DNA of 64,000 bases. It comes from Pontibacter sp. G13. Lineage in GTDB: Bacteria > Bacteroidota > Bacteroidia > J057. The translations under genes were made by a program, and so were the position numbers. This document shows, in pieces, positions 24,684-35,400 of this stretch. The notes beneath the pieces are model-generated. The model was not told the DNA's origin and made no database searches. It saw only the letters and a list, made by a program, of their open reading frames with translations. The number at the start of each line of letters is the position of its first letter. The first letter of the stretch is position 1. The DNA is taken from assembly GCF_031851795.1 (NCBI RefSeq), contig NZ_CP134696.1:1231576-1295575 (forward strand). Direction: 5' to 3'.

Positions 24684-26117
24684 TTAAGCTTCTTTCGCAG
24701 CTTCTTCCTTCTCAGCTTTCTCTTTTTCTTGTGCCTTCTTCTCTTTCTCGATCAGATCGACAAATTTGGTGGCAGTGATTTCCTTGTTTTTAGGCTTCAC
24801 TTGCTCCTTGAGGAAATCGAACACTCGGTTGTCCAAGATCCGGCGGTAGGTCTGGTCGACCATCTCACGGTTTTGGAGAGAGTGATTGAGGTATTGCTCC
24901 AACATCTCATCGTCGAAGTTTTGGTCGCCCATGCTGGCGAAAGCTTCGCGAATCTGACGGCGCATTTCCTCTTTGAGATCTTCTTCGGAAACCTTGAGAT
25001 CTTCGTTGTCGGCCATCACCTTCTCGACGATCAAGGTCCAAACCAAAGACTGGGAGAAGTCTTCGTATTCGGATTCAGCACGCTCCTCGGTATATTCCTT
25101 GCGAGTTCTCACCAACCATTTCTTCAAGAATTCAGCAGGGAACTCCATCGGATTTTGCTCGATGAAAGCTGTTTGGAGCTTGTTGCGGTAGTATGCATCA
25201 GCGGACTTGGTCAAATCGTTTTCCAAGAATGCTTTCAATGCAGCTTTGAAACCTTCTTCGGTAGAAAGATCGGCATCGCCATCAAATTTGAGGGCTTCAG
25301 CGACTTTCTTGAAGAACTCTTCATTCATTTCCGCCAAAGAAACACGGTTGATACGCTTTACTTCGATCTCCATGTTCTTGTCCTTGAGCTCTTCCAATTT
25401 AGCTTCGTCGATGAACAACAAAGAAGCGGAAGCAGCCAAGCTAGAACCTACTTTGACAGGATCGAATTTGCGCTTAAAACCGACAGCTTTTCCGAAGAAA
25501 GGCTTGAGTACAGTCTTTTTCTTGACGCGGAGTGGGTTCAAGGCGATCATCTGAGAGAATCCACCTTCCAACTCTTCTCCGTTATCGTCCAATTCGTAGA
25601 GCTTACCATAAACGATGTCTCCTTCAGCAACTTCCTCAGGATTGGTTACTTCACCGAAACGATCGCGGTAGTTCTCGATTTCTTGATCCAGGAATTTGTC
25701 GTCAATAGACACCTCCATGAGTTGAGGAGCCTTTTTGAGCTTGTAGTTGATATCGAAATCTGGTGCGAGACCTACTTCGAAATCAAATTCCATTTCCTTC
25801 TCACAGTGAGGGTCAAAATCCTCTTCAGTCTTAGTATCTACGGGCAATGGATCACCCAGCAGGTTGAGTTTTTCTTCTTGGATGTAGTTGGTGAGGGACT
25901 CGCCTACCAGCTTATTCAACTCCTCGATCACGACAGCAGTACCCACCATTTTGCGGATCACCCCTACGGGCACCTTTCCAGGGCGGAAACCGGGCATGTT
26001 GGCACGACGAGCTTGGCGCTTGAGTTCAGCATCCACCTGCTCCTTGTAGTCAGCGGGGGCAACGAGCATCTTAATCTCTGCTGTCAAGTTGCCAGTATTC
26101 TCCAGTGTGATATTCAA
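24684..26117 (-). CDS. tig: Trigger factor (ribosome-associated chaperone)
   Basis: A 477-residue protein, a little longer than the Escherichia coli enzyme. The N-terminal ribosome-binding domain starts MNITLENTGNLTAEIKMLV and carries the signature GFRPGKVPVGVIRKMVG near residues 44-60. The middle domain (about 150-250) corresponds to the FKBP-like PPIase part, but its sequence is divergent and I cannot confirm the active-site residues. The C-terminal chaperone arms are helical and acidic (FKAALKAFLENDL ... SEEDLKEEMRRQIREAF). The tail is a highly charged Lys/Glu/Ala stretch (KKAQEKEKAEKEEAAKEA). It binds nascent chains at the ribosome exit. Unlike in many bacteria, clpP/clpX do not follow. 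Confidence 0.93.
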   Translation of the reverse strand: MNITLENTGNLTAEIKMLVAPADYKEQVDAELKRQARRANMPGFRPGKVPVGVIRKMVGTAVVIEELNKLVGESLTNYIQEEKLNLLGDPLPVDTKTEEDFDPHCEKEMEFDFEVGLAPDFDINYKLKKAPQLMEVSIDDKFLDQEIENYRDRFGEVTNPEEVAEGDIVYGKLYELDDNGEELEGGFSQMIALNPLRVKKKTVLKPFFGKAVGFKRKFDPVKVGSSLAASASLLFIDEAKLEELKDKNMEIEVKRINRVSLAEMNEEFFKKVAEALKFDGDADLSTEEGFKAALKAFLENDLTKSADAYYRNKLQTAFIEQNPMEFPAEFLKKWLVRTRKEYTEERAESEYEDFSQSLVWTLIVEKVMADNEDLKVSEEDLKEEMRRQIREAFASMGDQNFDDEMLEQYLNHSLQNREMVDQTYRRILDNRVFDFLKEQVKPKNKEITATKFVDLIEKEKKAQEKEKAEKEEAAKEA

Positions 26118-26325
26118 AGCGACAAATAGTTAAAAACCCAACAAATGGTACACGCTCCAATAACCAATCATGGAGCAGGTTTTGTTTTGTAACGGTTCCC
26201 AAAGCTGAAATTGAAGGGAGCGGGCTGGGCCTATACGGAATCCGCGAGCGGGGAATTAGCCCTAGGACGGGCAGTGATCCGGAAGGCAACCCACATTCCA
26301 AGTCATCCTCAGATTGGGCCCCATG

Positions 26326-26358
26326 AAAAAATGTCTGTGCAAGAAACCTTGCACAGAC
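26326..26358 (-). terminator. Terminator of tRNA-Leu
   Basis: GTCTGTGCAAG (26333-26343) and CTTGCACAGAC (26348-26358) form a perfect eleven-base stem; on the - strand it is followed by ATTTTTTCATG. It starts 10 bases after the tRNA 3' end. Confidence 0.9.
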
Positions 26359-26368
26359 GTGTAGTGGG

Positions 26369-26450
26369 TGCGGATGGAGGGACTCGAACCCCCACGCCGT
26401 GAGGCACTAGATCCTAAATCTAGCGTGGCTACCAATTACACCACATCCGC
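26369..26450 (-). tRNA. tRNA-Leu (anticodon UAG)
   Basis: On the - strand the molecule runs from 26450 to 26369 (82 bases). The acceptor stem GCGGATG pairs with CATCCGC and the discriminator base is A. The anticodon arm is CTAGA-TTTAGGA-TCTAG, placing TAG at positions 34-36. The long variable arm (TGCCTCACGGCG region) and the T-arm GGGTTCGAGTCCC are visible. CCA is not encoded. It reads CUN leucine codons. A perfect terminator follows, so it is a single-tRNA unit. Confidence 0.95.
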
Positions 26451-26736
26451 TTGTAATATGTAAAGGAACTGCTCATTCCTTTCAGGGCACAAATGTAGGC
26501 TACTCATGCCATTTTCCAAAAAAATATTTAAATTTTATGAAAATACTTCTGAAAAAATCCACCACCAAAACCCCTCAGCACCCTTAACCATCTATCCAGC
26601 AAGCACTTGAATGAATCTCATGTTTTTTCAAAAACAGGTCAACCATGCTTCCGTTTGAAAGGGATACCGATTATTCCCTACTTTGACTTTTCAACTCCTA
26701 TTTTACCTGTCAACGACCAAATCTATCCGAGGAACT

Positions 26737-29022
26737 ATGTCCATGAGCGCTATCACAGAACCCAAACCCGACTACGAAAAGGAAATACAACGGGTATATC
26801 GCTCCATCATCCATGCGTTGCCCAATGTTCCTCGATCGGAAAAGGCCAATATTCGCCGGGCCTTTGAATTTGCCAAGGAGGCCCATGAAGGAGTAAACCG
26901 TAAATCCGGAGAGCCCTATATCCTTCACCCACTTGCTGTTGCCAAGATTGTCGTCAGTGAAATGGGGTTACAAGATGCCACTTCGGTCATCTGCGCCTTC
27001 CTACACGATGTGGTCGAGGACACGAATTTTGAGCTAACGGATATCAAGCGGGAATTCGGCCCCAAGGTCATGGCCATTATTGACGGCCTCACCAAAATTT
27101 CCGAGCCCGCCCTGCTGGATCAGATGGACAGCAAACAAGCCGAAAACTTTCGCAAAATCCTGCTGACCATATCTGATGATGTACGAGTCGTCATCATCAA
27201 GCTGGCGGACCGGTTGCACAACATGCGTACCCTGGGTGCCATGCGGCGGGAGAAAATGCTCCGCAACACCTCTGAGACCTTGTACATATATGCCCCTCTA
27301 GCACATCGTCTGGGTCTGTATGAAATCAAGACAGAGTTGGAAGAGTTGGCATTCAAATACTCCAACCCGGCCATTTACAATGAAATCGAAGCCAAGCTGA
27401 AGTCCAATCAGAAACAGGCGCAGGCATATATCAATCGATTCATTAAGGGTATTCGCAAGGTCCTCAAGCCCACTGGGCTCAAATTCAAGGTCAAAAGCCG
27501 CTTCAAAAGCATTTATTCCATCTACCTCAAGATGCAGCGCAAGGGATTGGCTTTTGAGGAGATCTACGATACCTACGCGATCCGTATCATTCTGGAAACC
27601 CGTCCAGACAAGGAGCGCGAGGATTGCTGGGTGGTCTATTCGGTCATTTCAGGCAAATACAGCCCCAATCCCAAGAGATTGAGAGATTGGATTACTGTCC
27701 CCAAGGACAACGGCTATGAGAGTCTCCACACCACGCTTATGGGCCCCAACCAACAGTGGGTGGAAGTCCAGATCCGGACCACAAGAATGGATCAAGTAGC
27801 GGAAAAGGGCGTGGCTGCACACTGGAAGTATAAGGAGGATGGCGAACTCCAAGATGAAACCTTCATCCAATGGATCGCCCAAATCAGAGACATTCTTGAA
27901 AACCCCAGTCTCAATGCACTGGAAGCAGTAAGGGAATTCAAGGAGCACCTCGCCCCTGAGGATGTGTTTGTCTTTACCCCCAAAGGAGAGATGATCCGCC
28001 TCCCTAACGAATCGACCGTTCTGGACTTTGCCTATAAAATCCACACACAGATCGGGCATTCGGCTATTGGAGCAAAAGTGAACAATCAGGTAGTAAAACT
28101 CGATACGCGCCTTCGACCGGGTGATCAGGTAGAGATCCTGACTTCTCGAAAAAGTCATCCACATAAGTCTTGGCTCAGAATCGTCAAAACGGCCCGAGCT
28201 CAAGAAAACATTCGTGGAGCTTTAAGAAGAGAGCGTCTGGATGTCATCAAACAAGGTAAGCTCCTCTTTCTTTGGAGAGCTAGGCAGTACGGCATCGACG
28301 AGAATCACGAGTACATGAAGGAGCTATTGGCTTACTTCTTCATGCCCAATATGGATGAATTCTATTACGCCCTCGGAAGCCACAGAATCAACACCAAGCG
28401 AATCTCTGAATTCATCCAGCTGAAGAAGGAAGGAAAGGAAATTGACAATAAGTACCTCTCTGATTGGGAAGCCCAGAAGAAGCGATTCGATGAACGCCTG
28501 CAGGAAATGGGGGTTGAACCGGATATGTTGATTTTGGGAATTGACCAAACGATCGAGAAGCAGGTCATCGCTAAATGCTGCAAACCCTTGCCGGGAGACG
28601 ATATTCTCGGATTCAATCAGAACGGCAAAATCGTCATTCACCGCACGACGTGTGAAAAGGCTATATCGTTGATGTCCACCCACAGCTCCAACATTATTCG
28701 GGCTAAATGGGCGACACATGAAGCGCAACCCAACGTCGAGTTTTTGGCAGCCATCAAGGTGGTGGGGCTTGACAAGCAGGGCATGCTGAATGATTTGATT
28801 CGGATTATTTCCCTACAGAAGAAGCTCAATATCCGAAAGGTGACCATCGAGTCTCAGGATGGCATGTTTGAGGGGATTTTCCACCTATTTGTCAGAGACA
28901 CTTCGGAGCTACAGGAAGTCATGGACAAGGTCAAAAAGCTTGACAATGTCTATTATTCCTCTCGCTATGCCGCCGAGGCAGAAGGCGAGGGATTGGAAAG
29001 CAATCCTGTCCAAGAACCCTAG
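26737..29022 (+). CDS. Bifunctional (p)ppGpp synthetase/hydrolase, RelA/SpoT family
   Basis: A 761-residue alarmone enzyme. The start at 26737 (MSMSAITEPKPDYEKEI) is chosen; the frame is open 18 codons further, but that part is not family-like. The HD hydrolase domain is intact: EAH near 50, ILHP near 64, FLHDVVEDT with His-Asp at 90-91, and KLADRLHNMRTL with Asp 158. The synthetase domain (about 235-355) has KSRFKSIYSIYLKM and PKDNGYESLHTTLMGP. TGS (about 395-455: DVFVFTPKGEMIRLP, FAYKIHTQIGH), a helical part and a C-terminal ACT domain (from about 680) follow. It makes and degrades (p)ppGpp in the stringent response. Both activities appear intact, so this is a Rel/SpoT-type enzyme, not a RelA with a dead hydrolase. 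Confidence 0.93.
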   Translation: MSMSAITEPKPDYEKEIQRVYRSIIHALPNVPRSEKANIRRAFEFAKEAHEGVNRKSGEPYILHPLAVAKIVVSEMGLQDATSVICAFLHDVVEDTNFELTDIKREFGPKVMAIIDGLTKISEPALLDQMDSKQAENFRKILLTISDDVRVVIIKLADRLHNMRTLGAMRREKMLRNTSETLYIYAPLAHRLGLYEIKTELEELAFKYSNPAIYNEIEAKLKSNQKQAQAYINRFIKGIRKVLKPTGLKFKVKSRFKSIYSIYLKMQRKGLAFEEIYDTYAIRIILETRPDKEREDCWVVYSVISGKYSPNPKRLRDWITVPKDNGYESLHTTLMGPNQQWVEVQIRTTRMDQVAEKGVAAHWKYKEDGELQDETFIQWIAQIRDILENPSLNALEAVREFKEHLAPEDVFVFTPKGEMIRLPNESTVLDFAYKIHTQIGHSAIGAKVNNQVVKLDTRLRPGDQVEILTSRKSHPHKSWLRIVKTARAQENIRGALRRERLDVIKQGKLLFLWRARQYGIDENHEYMKELLAYFFMPNMDEFYYALGSHRINTKRISEFIQLKKEGKEIDNKYLSDWEAQKKRFDERLQEMGVEPDMLILGIDQTIEKQVIAKCCKPLPGDDILGFNQNGKIVIHRTTCEKAISLMSTHSSNIIRAKWATHEAQPNVEFLAAIKVVGLDKQGMLNDLIRIISLQKKLNIRKVTIESQDGMFEGIFHLFVRDTSELQEVMDKVKKLDNVYYSSRYAAEAEGEGLESNPVQEP

Positions 29023-29044
29023 TGGATACTAAACGGTCCACAAA

Positions 29045-29086
29045 AAGAACGAGGCTTCCCCGTGAGAGGAAGCCTCGTTCTTGTTT
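29045..29086. terminator. Bidirectional terminator between the (p)ppGpp enzyme and the sugar transferase gene
   Basis: AAGAACGAGGCTTCC (29045-29059) and GGAAGCCTCGTTCTT (29068-29082) pair perfectly over 15 bases with an eight-base loop. GTTT follows on the + side and TTTTTG-type sequence on the - side. It serves two convergent genes. Confidence 0.92.
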
Positions 29087-29099
29087 ATCCACCAAATTG

Positions 29100-30500
29100 C
29101 TAGAAAGCGTTCTGGTGTACTTTCTTTCCGAAGACTGTCAACCAAATGCACTTGACATCTAACCAGAAGCTCCAGTTTTCGATGTAAAAGAGGTCGTGAC
29201 GGACACGCTCAAGCTTTTGCTCGTCGGTCTCTGTCGGCCCTCTCCATCCATTCACCTGAGCCCATCCGGTGATTCCAGGCTTCACGTAGTGCCGTACCAT
29301 GTACTTTTCTACCATTTGCTGGAATTCATCATTGAGGTTCAGTCTGTGCGGACGAGGTCCCACTACGCTCATATCGCCCTTGAGGACGTTGATGAACTGG
29401 GGCAATTCGTCCAAGCTGTACTTCCGGAGGATTTTCCCGATTTTGGTTACCCGAGGATCATCCTTGGTGGTGGATTTGGTACCCGCCATCTTGGAAGCAT
29501 CTACATACATAGAGCGGAACTTGTAGCAGGTAAAATTGGTACCACACTGGCCTTTCCGAACAGGTTTGTAGAATACCGGACCTTTGCTACCCAATTTGAT
29601 GAGTGCCGCAATCGTCAAAAGGATTGGAGACAGCATCAGCAAAGCAAAAGAAGCAAAGACAATGTCAAAGGTCTTCTTGAGGATAAAGTTGAAGAAGTGG
29701 TCCAGTGGAATCTGCTTCAATTGCAGAACTGGCATACTTCCCAAGTTGTAGGACTTGAATCGGTTGCCAATCAAGTCAGGGTATTCTGGGACGATATTGA
29801 CCCGAACCCCACGATAATCCGCGACCTCAATGGCTTCCTTGATCTGCTTCTGCTGATTTAGGGGAAGCGTAATCACGATTTCATCGATATTCTTTTCATC
29901 CAGCACCTTGGGCAAGTCATGGATTTTCCCGAGGAGGTTGATTCCGTTGTTTCCGGGGTAATGGTCATCGAGAAAACCGAGGATGGTGTAACCGAGGTGC
30001 TTGTTTCGCTCTGTGAAGTGAAGGACTTGCTTGCCTCCGGTTCCAGCTCCGAGCACCAAGAGTTTGGCGCCAAAGCTAAAGGGCTTTTGAGGATCTCCCA
30101 CCATCCGGCTTACAATCGCAAATGCAATAATGTCAAGCAATGAGAAGAGGAAGATAGGGCCCAATAGAACCGTGAGGGAATATTCTTCCAATCGAGCGAG
30201 GAGGATAAATGTGGAAGACATCCCCAACAACACAAAGCAGTTGATGATGAGATTCTTGATCCGTTGGTGATTGTTGTCGATCACGTACAGATCTTGATTA
30301 CCATTGACGAGAATAATGAACACCCAGCTGACATTGTAAATCAGGCTCAGTGTCATGAATCCTTCGTCCAGAAAATTGTCTAGCCGTTGGCCTTGCCAGA
30401 CTTGAGACTTGTAGAACAATACTGCTAATAACGATAAGTTTAACAGCAACAGTTCAAGCAGGATATAGCCGAAAATGATCCTTTGCTTTTTGACCCTCAT
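29100..30500 (-). CDS. Polyprenyl-phosphate sugar-1-phosphate transferase (WcaJ/WbaP type)
   Basis: A 466-residue membrane enzyme that loads the first sugar phosphate onto undecaprenyl phosphate to start polysaccharide repeat synthesis. The N-terminal half has about four membrane helices, then a CoA-binding-like/Rossmann segment ([16 protein letters not shown], about 150-260). A further helix ([20 protein letters not shown]) leads into the bacterial sugar-transferase domain: [73 protein letters not shown]. All core motifs of the family are present. It is the last gene of the - strand exopolysaccharide locus in map order, far from the Wzc end. The sugar cannot be told from sequence. Confidence 0.92.
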   Translation of the reverse strand: MRVKKQRIIFGYILLELLLLNLSLLAVLFYKSQVWQGQRLDNFLDEGFMTLSLIYNVSWVFIILVNGNQDLYVIDNNHQRIKNLIINCFVLLGMSSTFILLARLEEYSLTVLLGPIFLFSLLDIIAFAIVSRMVGDPQKPFSFGAKLLVLGAGTGGKQVLHFTERNKHLGYTILGFLDDHYPGNNGINLLGKIHDLPKVLDEKNIDEIVITLPLNQQKQIKEAIEVADYRGVRVNIVPEYPDLIGNRFKSYNLGSMPVLQLKQIPLDHFFNFILKKTFDIVFASFALLMLSPILLTIAALIKLGSKGPVFYKPVRKGQCGTNFTCYKFRSMYVDASKMAGTKSTTKDDPRVTKIGKILRKYSLDELPQFINVLKGDMSVVGPRPHRLNLNDEFQQMVEKYMVRHYVKPGITGWAQVNGWRGPTETDEQKLERVRHDLFYIENWSFWLDVKCIWLTVFGKKVHQNAF

Positions 30501-30938
30501 GCGAGATCAGATTGTTTGGTTTAATTCAAATATAGGCCACGGAAACAGTCAAAAAGGGCGGCGAGCTATGAACGGACAAACAAGCGATGCCAATCGTTCG
30601 ATCCGGTGTGGCGATGGTCAAGTAACGGGGATGAATTTTCCATCAATCTTTCATCCCTCAACCTCCTAGTCGGAGGGTTCAGAACCAACATCTTGCCAAA
30701 AACGGTCTTCAATTGGAAATAGTCGCCTATTTGGGGGATTGTTCTCCCCTATCAAGCATGTCCATCTTTCGGATTTTCCAATACCCAAAGTACACGGATA
30801 TCTGGAAAGGCGAGGACACATCTCCCCTACTCCTTAGGCAGGCCACTTCCATGTTTAGGTATTTACCAATTTGCCGAGTTTTCGGATTGGCTCGCGATTA
30901 GCAGGTCCTTCCAAATATGGAAGCAGAAAATCAGATAA
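30501..30938. other. Gene-free gap upstream of the sugar transferase
   Basis: About 440 bases with only short open frames, none protein-like. It must hold the promoter of the 29100-30500 gene on the - strand; I cannot point to one convincing element. No repeat shared with other gaps was seen. Confidence 0.5.
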
Positions 30939-30978
30939 CGAAAAAATGCTCGCGATTATTCACGAATCGCGAGCATTT
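30939..30978 (-). terminator. Terminator of the first sulfotransferase gene
   Basis: AAATGCTCGCGATT (30944-30957) and AATCGCGAGCATTT (30965-30978) pair perfectly over 14 bases; on the - strand TTTTTTCG follows. It is 20 bases after the stop at 30998. Confidence 0.92.
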
Positions 30979-30997
30979 ATTCTGAAAAAGATGGCAA

Positions 30998-31972
30998 CTA
31001 CCCAGAGGATGCCATCGATCCTACATATGTATCCAATTCCGAGATTTGTCGATTCAGGAGATTGTGCAAATAATCGTGGTATTTGGGCGGGACTTCGAGC
31101 TTGTCCGTTTGGTTGACAGATTTCTGCATGTCCTTCTTGGGGAGAAATGCCGGATCGGGAGTAACCCCAAGAAATCCATGAATATCCAACAAGAGCTCGT
31201 GAGGCTTTTGCTTGACATCCTCGAACCGGCAGACTTTGAGATTTCCGGGCTTCAGATGCTTCTCCCACCTTTGTATGTTCTGCACATAGTCTGCACACTT
31301 TAGCTGAAACTCTCGGTTGAAAAACTCGAACCACGAATCTTGCGGGACCTCTTCGTACGAGCGCATGGCATTTCTCATCAAATCCTTTTTGGCATGAGAC
31401 CACGCGCGCTTAATGGGATCGCGAACCATGAGAATGGCTTTGATGTCTGGATTGAGAAGCACGATATCTTGGATCACCGAATCTGGCAGCACTGAGTAAG
31501 AAGCAGTTGCTTCCCCCCACACTTTGGGCTTGTAGGCGGCTCCAAATGTCTGTTTGAAGTATTGCTGCTTTTTCAGCTTCGTGATGGGATCATCTTTGAA
31601 GAAAGACATGTACCACTCCAACTGATCGGACTTGTAGGAGCCAGTCTTGTACATATCGAAATACGCCACTTTGGCCACCTCCCTGAAAAATCGCTGGGGG
31701 TTTTTGGAGGCGAGCTTCCATTTGAAGTTCTCCAGATGAAGCGACCCTTTTCCCGGCGACTCTGTCAATCTGCTGAAGAAGTACAGCTCTTTGGGATTGG
31801 ACAAGAACAGTTCAGGATGATACCTCAAATTGGCTGTGAGAAATGTGGTTCCGGTACGTTGCGGACCCACGATCAAGAAATCAGGAAATTGGCCAGATAC
31901 TTTAGTCGAGTTGTTAAAGGTACGGACGTGGCGAAGCTGAGATAGCACGTCGTTCTGAAGGTGTAATTGCAT
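30998..31972 (-). CDS. Sulfotransferase (PAPS-dependent, carbohydrate type)
   Basis: A 324-residue cytoplasmic enzyme expected to move sulfate from PAPS to a sugar hydroxyl. The 5'-phosphosulfate loop FLIVGPQRTGTTFL (about 32-45) and the 3'-phosphate motif LMVRDPIKRAWSHAKKD (about 181-197; Arg184, Ser192) are both present at normal spacing. KELYFFSRL and KVWGEATASYSVLP match heparan/N-deacetylase-type sulfotransferase folds. It stands alone between two terminators but is embedded in the exopolysaccharide locus, which has a second sulfotransferase at 40805. No PAPS-making genes are in the window. Confidence 0.88.
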   Translation of the reverse strand: MQLHLQNDVLSQLRHVRTFNNSTKVSGQFPDFLIVGPQRTGTTFLTANLRYHPELFLSNPKELYFFSRLTESPGKGSLHLENFKWKLASKNPQRFFREVAKVAYFDMYKTGSYKSDQLEWYMSFFKDDPITKLKKQQYFKQTFGAAYKPKVWGEATASYSVLPDSVIQDIVLLNPDIKAILMVRDPIKRAWSHAKKDLMRNAMRSYEEVPQDSWFEFFNREFQLKCADYVQNIQRWEKHLKPGNLKVCRFEDVKQKPHELLLDIHGFLGVTPDPAFLPKKDMQKSVNQTDKLEVPPKYHDYLHNLLNRQISELDTYVGSMASSG

Positions 31973-32341
31973 ATCAAGCAGAAGTGAACCGCATGTAGTC
32001 TCCTGACCTCATAGATGAGGACTTACCCATACACACTGAGAAGAGATAATTCGGTAGCAGAACCTTAAAGCAGAAGAATGGTCAGTGAAGCATTCCTACA
32101 GAATAGGTCAAACCCCACTCATATGCAATGAACTACGCTTTTCGCAAAAGGTTCAATTCGTAAATTATCCATTTTTTACATAATCGACTGCTTGTACCTA
32201 GATTCGGGCCATTCATCCCTAATTACCTTCTATACAGTTCACAACTAGCTGATTTATAATAATATCCCTATACATTTGTATCATACCGCAGCGCATTATA
32301 CCCACTGCGAAACGGTATGACAGTTACGTTACAATACCTAC
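31973..32341. other. AT-rich gap with an inverted repeat
   Basis: No gene is visible between the sulfotransferase start and the lyase terminator. It contains TCATACCG (32281-32288) facing CGGTATGA (32313-32320), with a competing CGCAG/CTGCG pair inside. This may be an operator or a leader structure for the sulfotransferase transcript. Confidence 0.4.
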
Positions 32342-32383
32342 AAAAAAGCGCCATCCTCAACGCTTAATAGCATCGAGGATGGC
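32342..32383 (-). terminator. Terminator of the PL8 lyase gene
   Basis: GCCATCCTC (32350-32358) pairs with GAGGATGGC (32375-32383); on the - strand the stem is followed by GCTTTTTTG. It is 52 bases after the stop of the lyase gene. Confidence 0.88.
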
Positions 32384-32434
32384 CAATTTCCGAAAGTACG
32401 AAAACTCGTTTTATGCAGTATAGGACACTAACAT

Positions 32435-35400
32435 TTAGCGCGAAATGATCAGTTTCTCTGACATCGGCTTTTGGTTAGGATCATTGCTGCGCACCTCCAA
32501 GAAGTAGATTCCGGGTGCCATGTTCATGGCAGCGGTGCTAATTTGATATTGTGTGATATCCTGTCCTTGAGCTACACCTTCAGTGTAGAACAATTGACGA
32601 CCACTCAGATCTACCAGTCGGATCGAGACAGAAGATGTATTCGGCATCATGAATCGAACCACCAGTGGTTCTCCGACTTTGGCAGGCACAGGAGAGACGT
32701 TCAAGAAATTGCTGCTTGAAGCGTCGATCACCACTTCCACCAAGTTAGAGTATGTAAAGGCACCATCGTAGTCGGTCTGCTTGATCCGGTAGTAGGATAC
32801 GCCGTCTACAGGCTGGTTGTCATAAGCTTCGTAAGAGCGCTCGGTGCTGCTGTTGCCTGCACCCAACACCTCAGTTACCGCCTGGAAAGCCACACCATCA
32901 AAAGAACGTTCCACCGTAAAGTGGCTGTTGTTGCTTTCAGAAGCTGTTCTCCACATCAATTTCACGCGGTCATTCTGCTCCTCGTAGATGTAATCCAATC
33001 CCAAGAACTCCACAGGGAAGTTATTGTCAGTTGGCTCACCTACCGTCACATTCGTGAAGACCGCCTCATTCAAGGTAGTGGAAACGTGGCTGGTAGCTGC
33101 CATACCAACATACACATCTGTAGTCATGGCGATATACTCAGTTCCTACCCATTCCCAAGTACTTCCGTCTGGAGAGTGGTAAGCAGAAATCTCGTTTCCA
33201 TTACGGACCAGCTTTACCCAGTGTGGGGTAGCTACTGCGCCCTCGTCACTCTTGGTACTAAAGGTGTTGGACAATTGTCCGACACGACGCTGGAATGACC
33301 ATCTTCCTGAATGTGAGATATACATCATCGCGTTGGATGAACCAGCACTCAAGTTCTCACGGATCATCACGCCACCTTTGGCCCAAGGCTCAGAACCTCC
33401 TACACTCAATACCTGAGCAACGATCTCCACGTTTCCGGACATCTGCTGGTACATGAAGTGGAATTCATCCTCGTTGAACCAGATATCATTACCAGAAGCA
33501 GTCATCTTGTAGATTCCCAAAGAATCACATGCAGAACCAGGCACTTGAACGTTACCGATATCTTGGTGAATCCAATCAAGCGGCTCGGAACAGGTTACAG
33601 GGTTTGCGAGGTTCAAGTATACATTGTCGAAAGTCGAGGTATTCAAGGTAGTGTTGTCGTGCGCATTCACGGCCAATCCTACAAAGATCACCTGATCCAT
33701 CGGAATCGTCTCAGTGGCTACTTCTGTCCAGTTTGCTCCATCAGGAGAGATAGAACCCGTAAAGGAGTTTCCTTCACGCTTCAGTCTCACCCAGTAAGGG
33801 AACGGAGCCTCACCAGCATTTCCTTTGGTGCTAATGGTGTTTCCACCAGCAGCGGTACGACGTTGGTAAGACCAGCGATTCTCAGCAGAGATGTACATCA
33901 ATGCGTTTGGAGCGTCAGCATCCATTGTTTCCCGCATCATGATTCCCCCTTTTGCCCATGCATAGGTATTTTCTACACTGAGGACTCGTGCGATAATCTC
34001 GCCATCGCCCATCATCGGCTGATAGACAAACTGGAATTCGTCATTGGCATCCCAAATATTGGTACCAGATCCCTCAACGGTGAATACTCCATTTTCTTCA
34101 CAAGCCAAACCAGCTACCCCGACAGCACCGACGTCGCCAGACATCCAAGCTCCAGGGAGGACACATCCTGCTACTGGTGGCTCTTCCGTAGATCCAATCG
34201 CTGTGATGTTCACAGTTTCAGTGGCAGTCTTCGCATCAGAGTTGGTTACAGTCAAGGTAACCGTGTAGGTTCCAGCAGCTGCATAGGTGTGAGAAACCTC
34301 TTCACCAGAAGCAGTGTTTCCATCGCCGAAGTCCCAATCGTAATCAGTGATTGTTCCAGAAGGCGTCGTGGAAGTAGATCCATCAAAGTCAAAGGTGAGG
34401 GTATCAGTCTGGGTAGTATCTACCGCCCATTCAATGTTGGCGTTTGGGTTTGAGTTTGGGCCCAAAGTCAACTCAATATCCTCCTGACGTCCCAAGTACA
34501 ATCCAGTCTGAAGATTCACAGTGATCGTAGAGGTGCCAGAAGCGGCATCGTAGGTAACATTGTTACCGTTGACCTCCTGAGCGATCTTGATGTGGATCTT
34601 GTCAGCTCCAGAGTGGTTGGCATCAGATACAGAGATCTTCAGTTTTCCGCCAGTTTCCTCAGTCAACATCATGATCGCAGGAATGTCCGTGGACACCTCG
34701 ATACCAGATTCAGTGGTGATTTTCTGATTCGGAGAATAGAACACCATCTGAGTCTTGTTCAGGTTCTTGTGAGAAACCGCTTGCTTGTCCTTGTCATTTT
34801 CCAAGATCGTAACAGGCATGTTTGCCACATACGCTGGCATTTCTGCAGCCGTAACATCCGGTACCATGATGTACTGGTATGTTCCCTCTTGGGGGCTCTT
34901 TCCGTGGTTGATGGACAACTGGAATACGTTCACTGTAGCAGTTTCACTCTTCTGACTGGCATCCAAGTCGTTCCAGTTACCCGTACGGCTTTCAGCCACC
35001 ATCTTGATGTTCACAGTTCCATCAGGAATGATCACATATCCAATCCCATCTTGGTGGAACCAAGCGGTCTGGGAGATATTGTTGAAGTCCAAAGACTTGT
35101 CATTTCCTACAGCAATAGTGGCTTGGTTGCCATTCACATTGTAAGTGATGTCAGTTCTCCACTCTGGCTGGTTCAGGGTCGTCCAGATATCATATCCGGC
35201 AGGACCTGTCTGACGAATGTTAGATCCCAAGAAGACCCAATCATCCTCGAACAAGAAGTATCCCTTCTGAGCGCGAGCAGTAGTCCATGCATTCTTCTTG
35301 TTGTAGTCAAATGCAGCTACAGAGTGCTCACGGTCGGTTACCCCGTTGGCAAAAGAGTTGTTACTCTCACCACCTGCGTTGGACATATCGGGCATACCGG

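Noticed and set aside
24648..26129. A 493-codon open frame on the + strand opposite trigger factor
   Set aside because: The - strand reading is unmistakably trigger factor; the + frame is Phe/Leu/His-rich shadow sequence.
26200..26290. A GC-rich stretch upstream of trigger factor as a fifth copy of the palindromic repeat
   Set aside because: It has GGGCTGGGC but lacks the CCCGGCG/CGCCGGG stem and both conserved ends.
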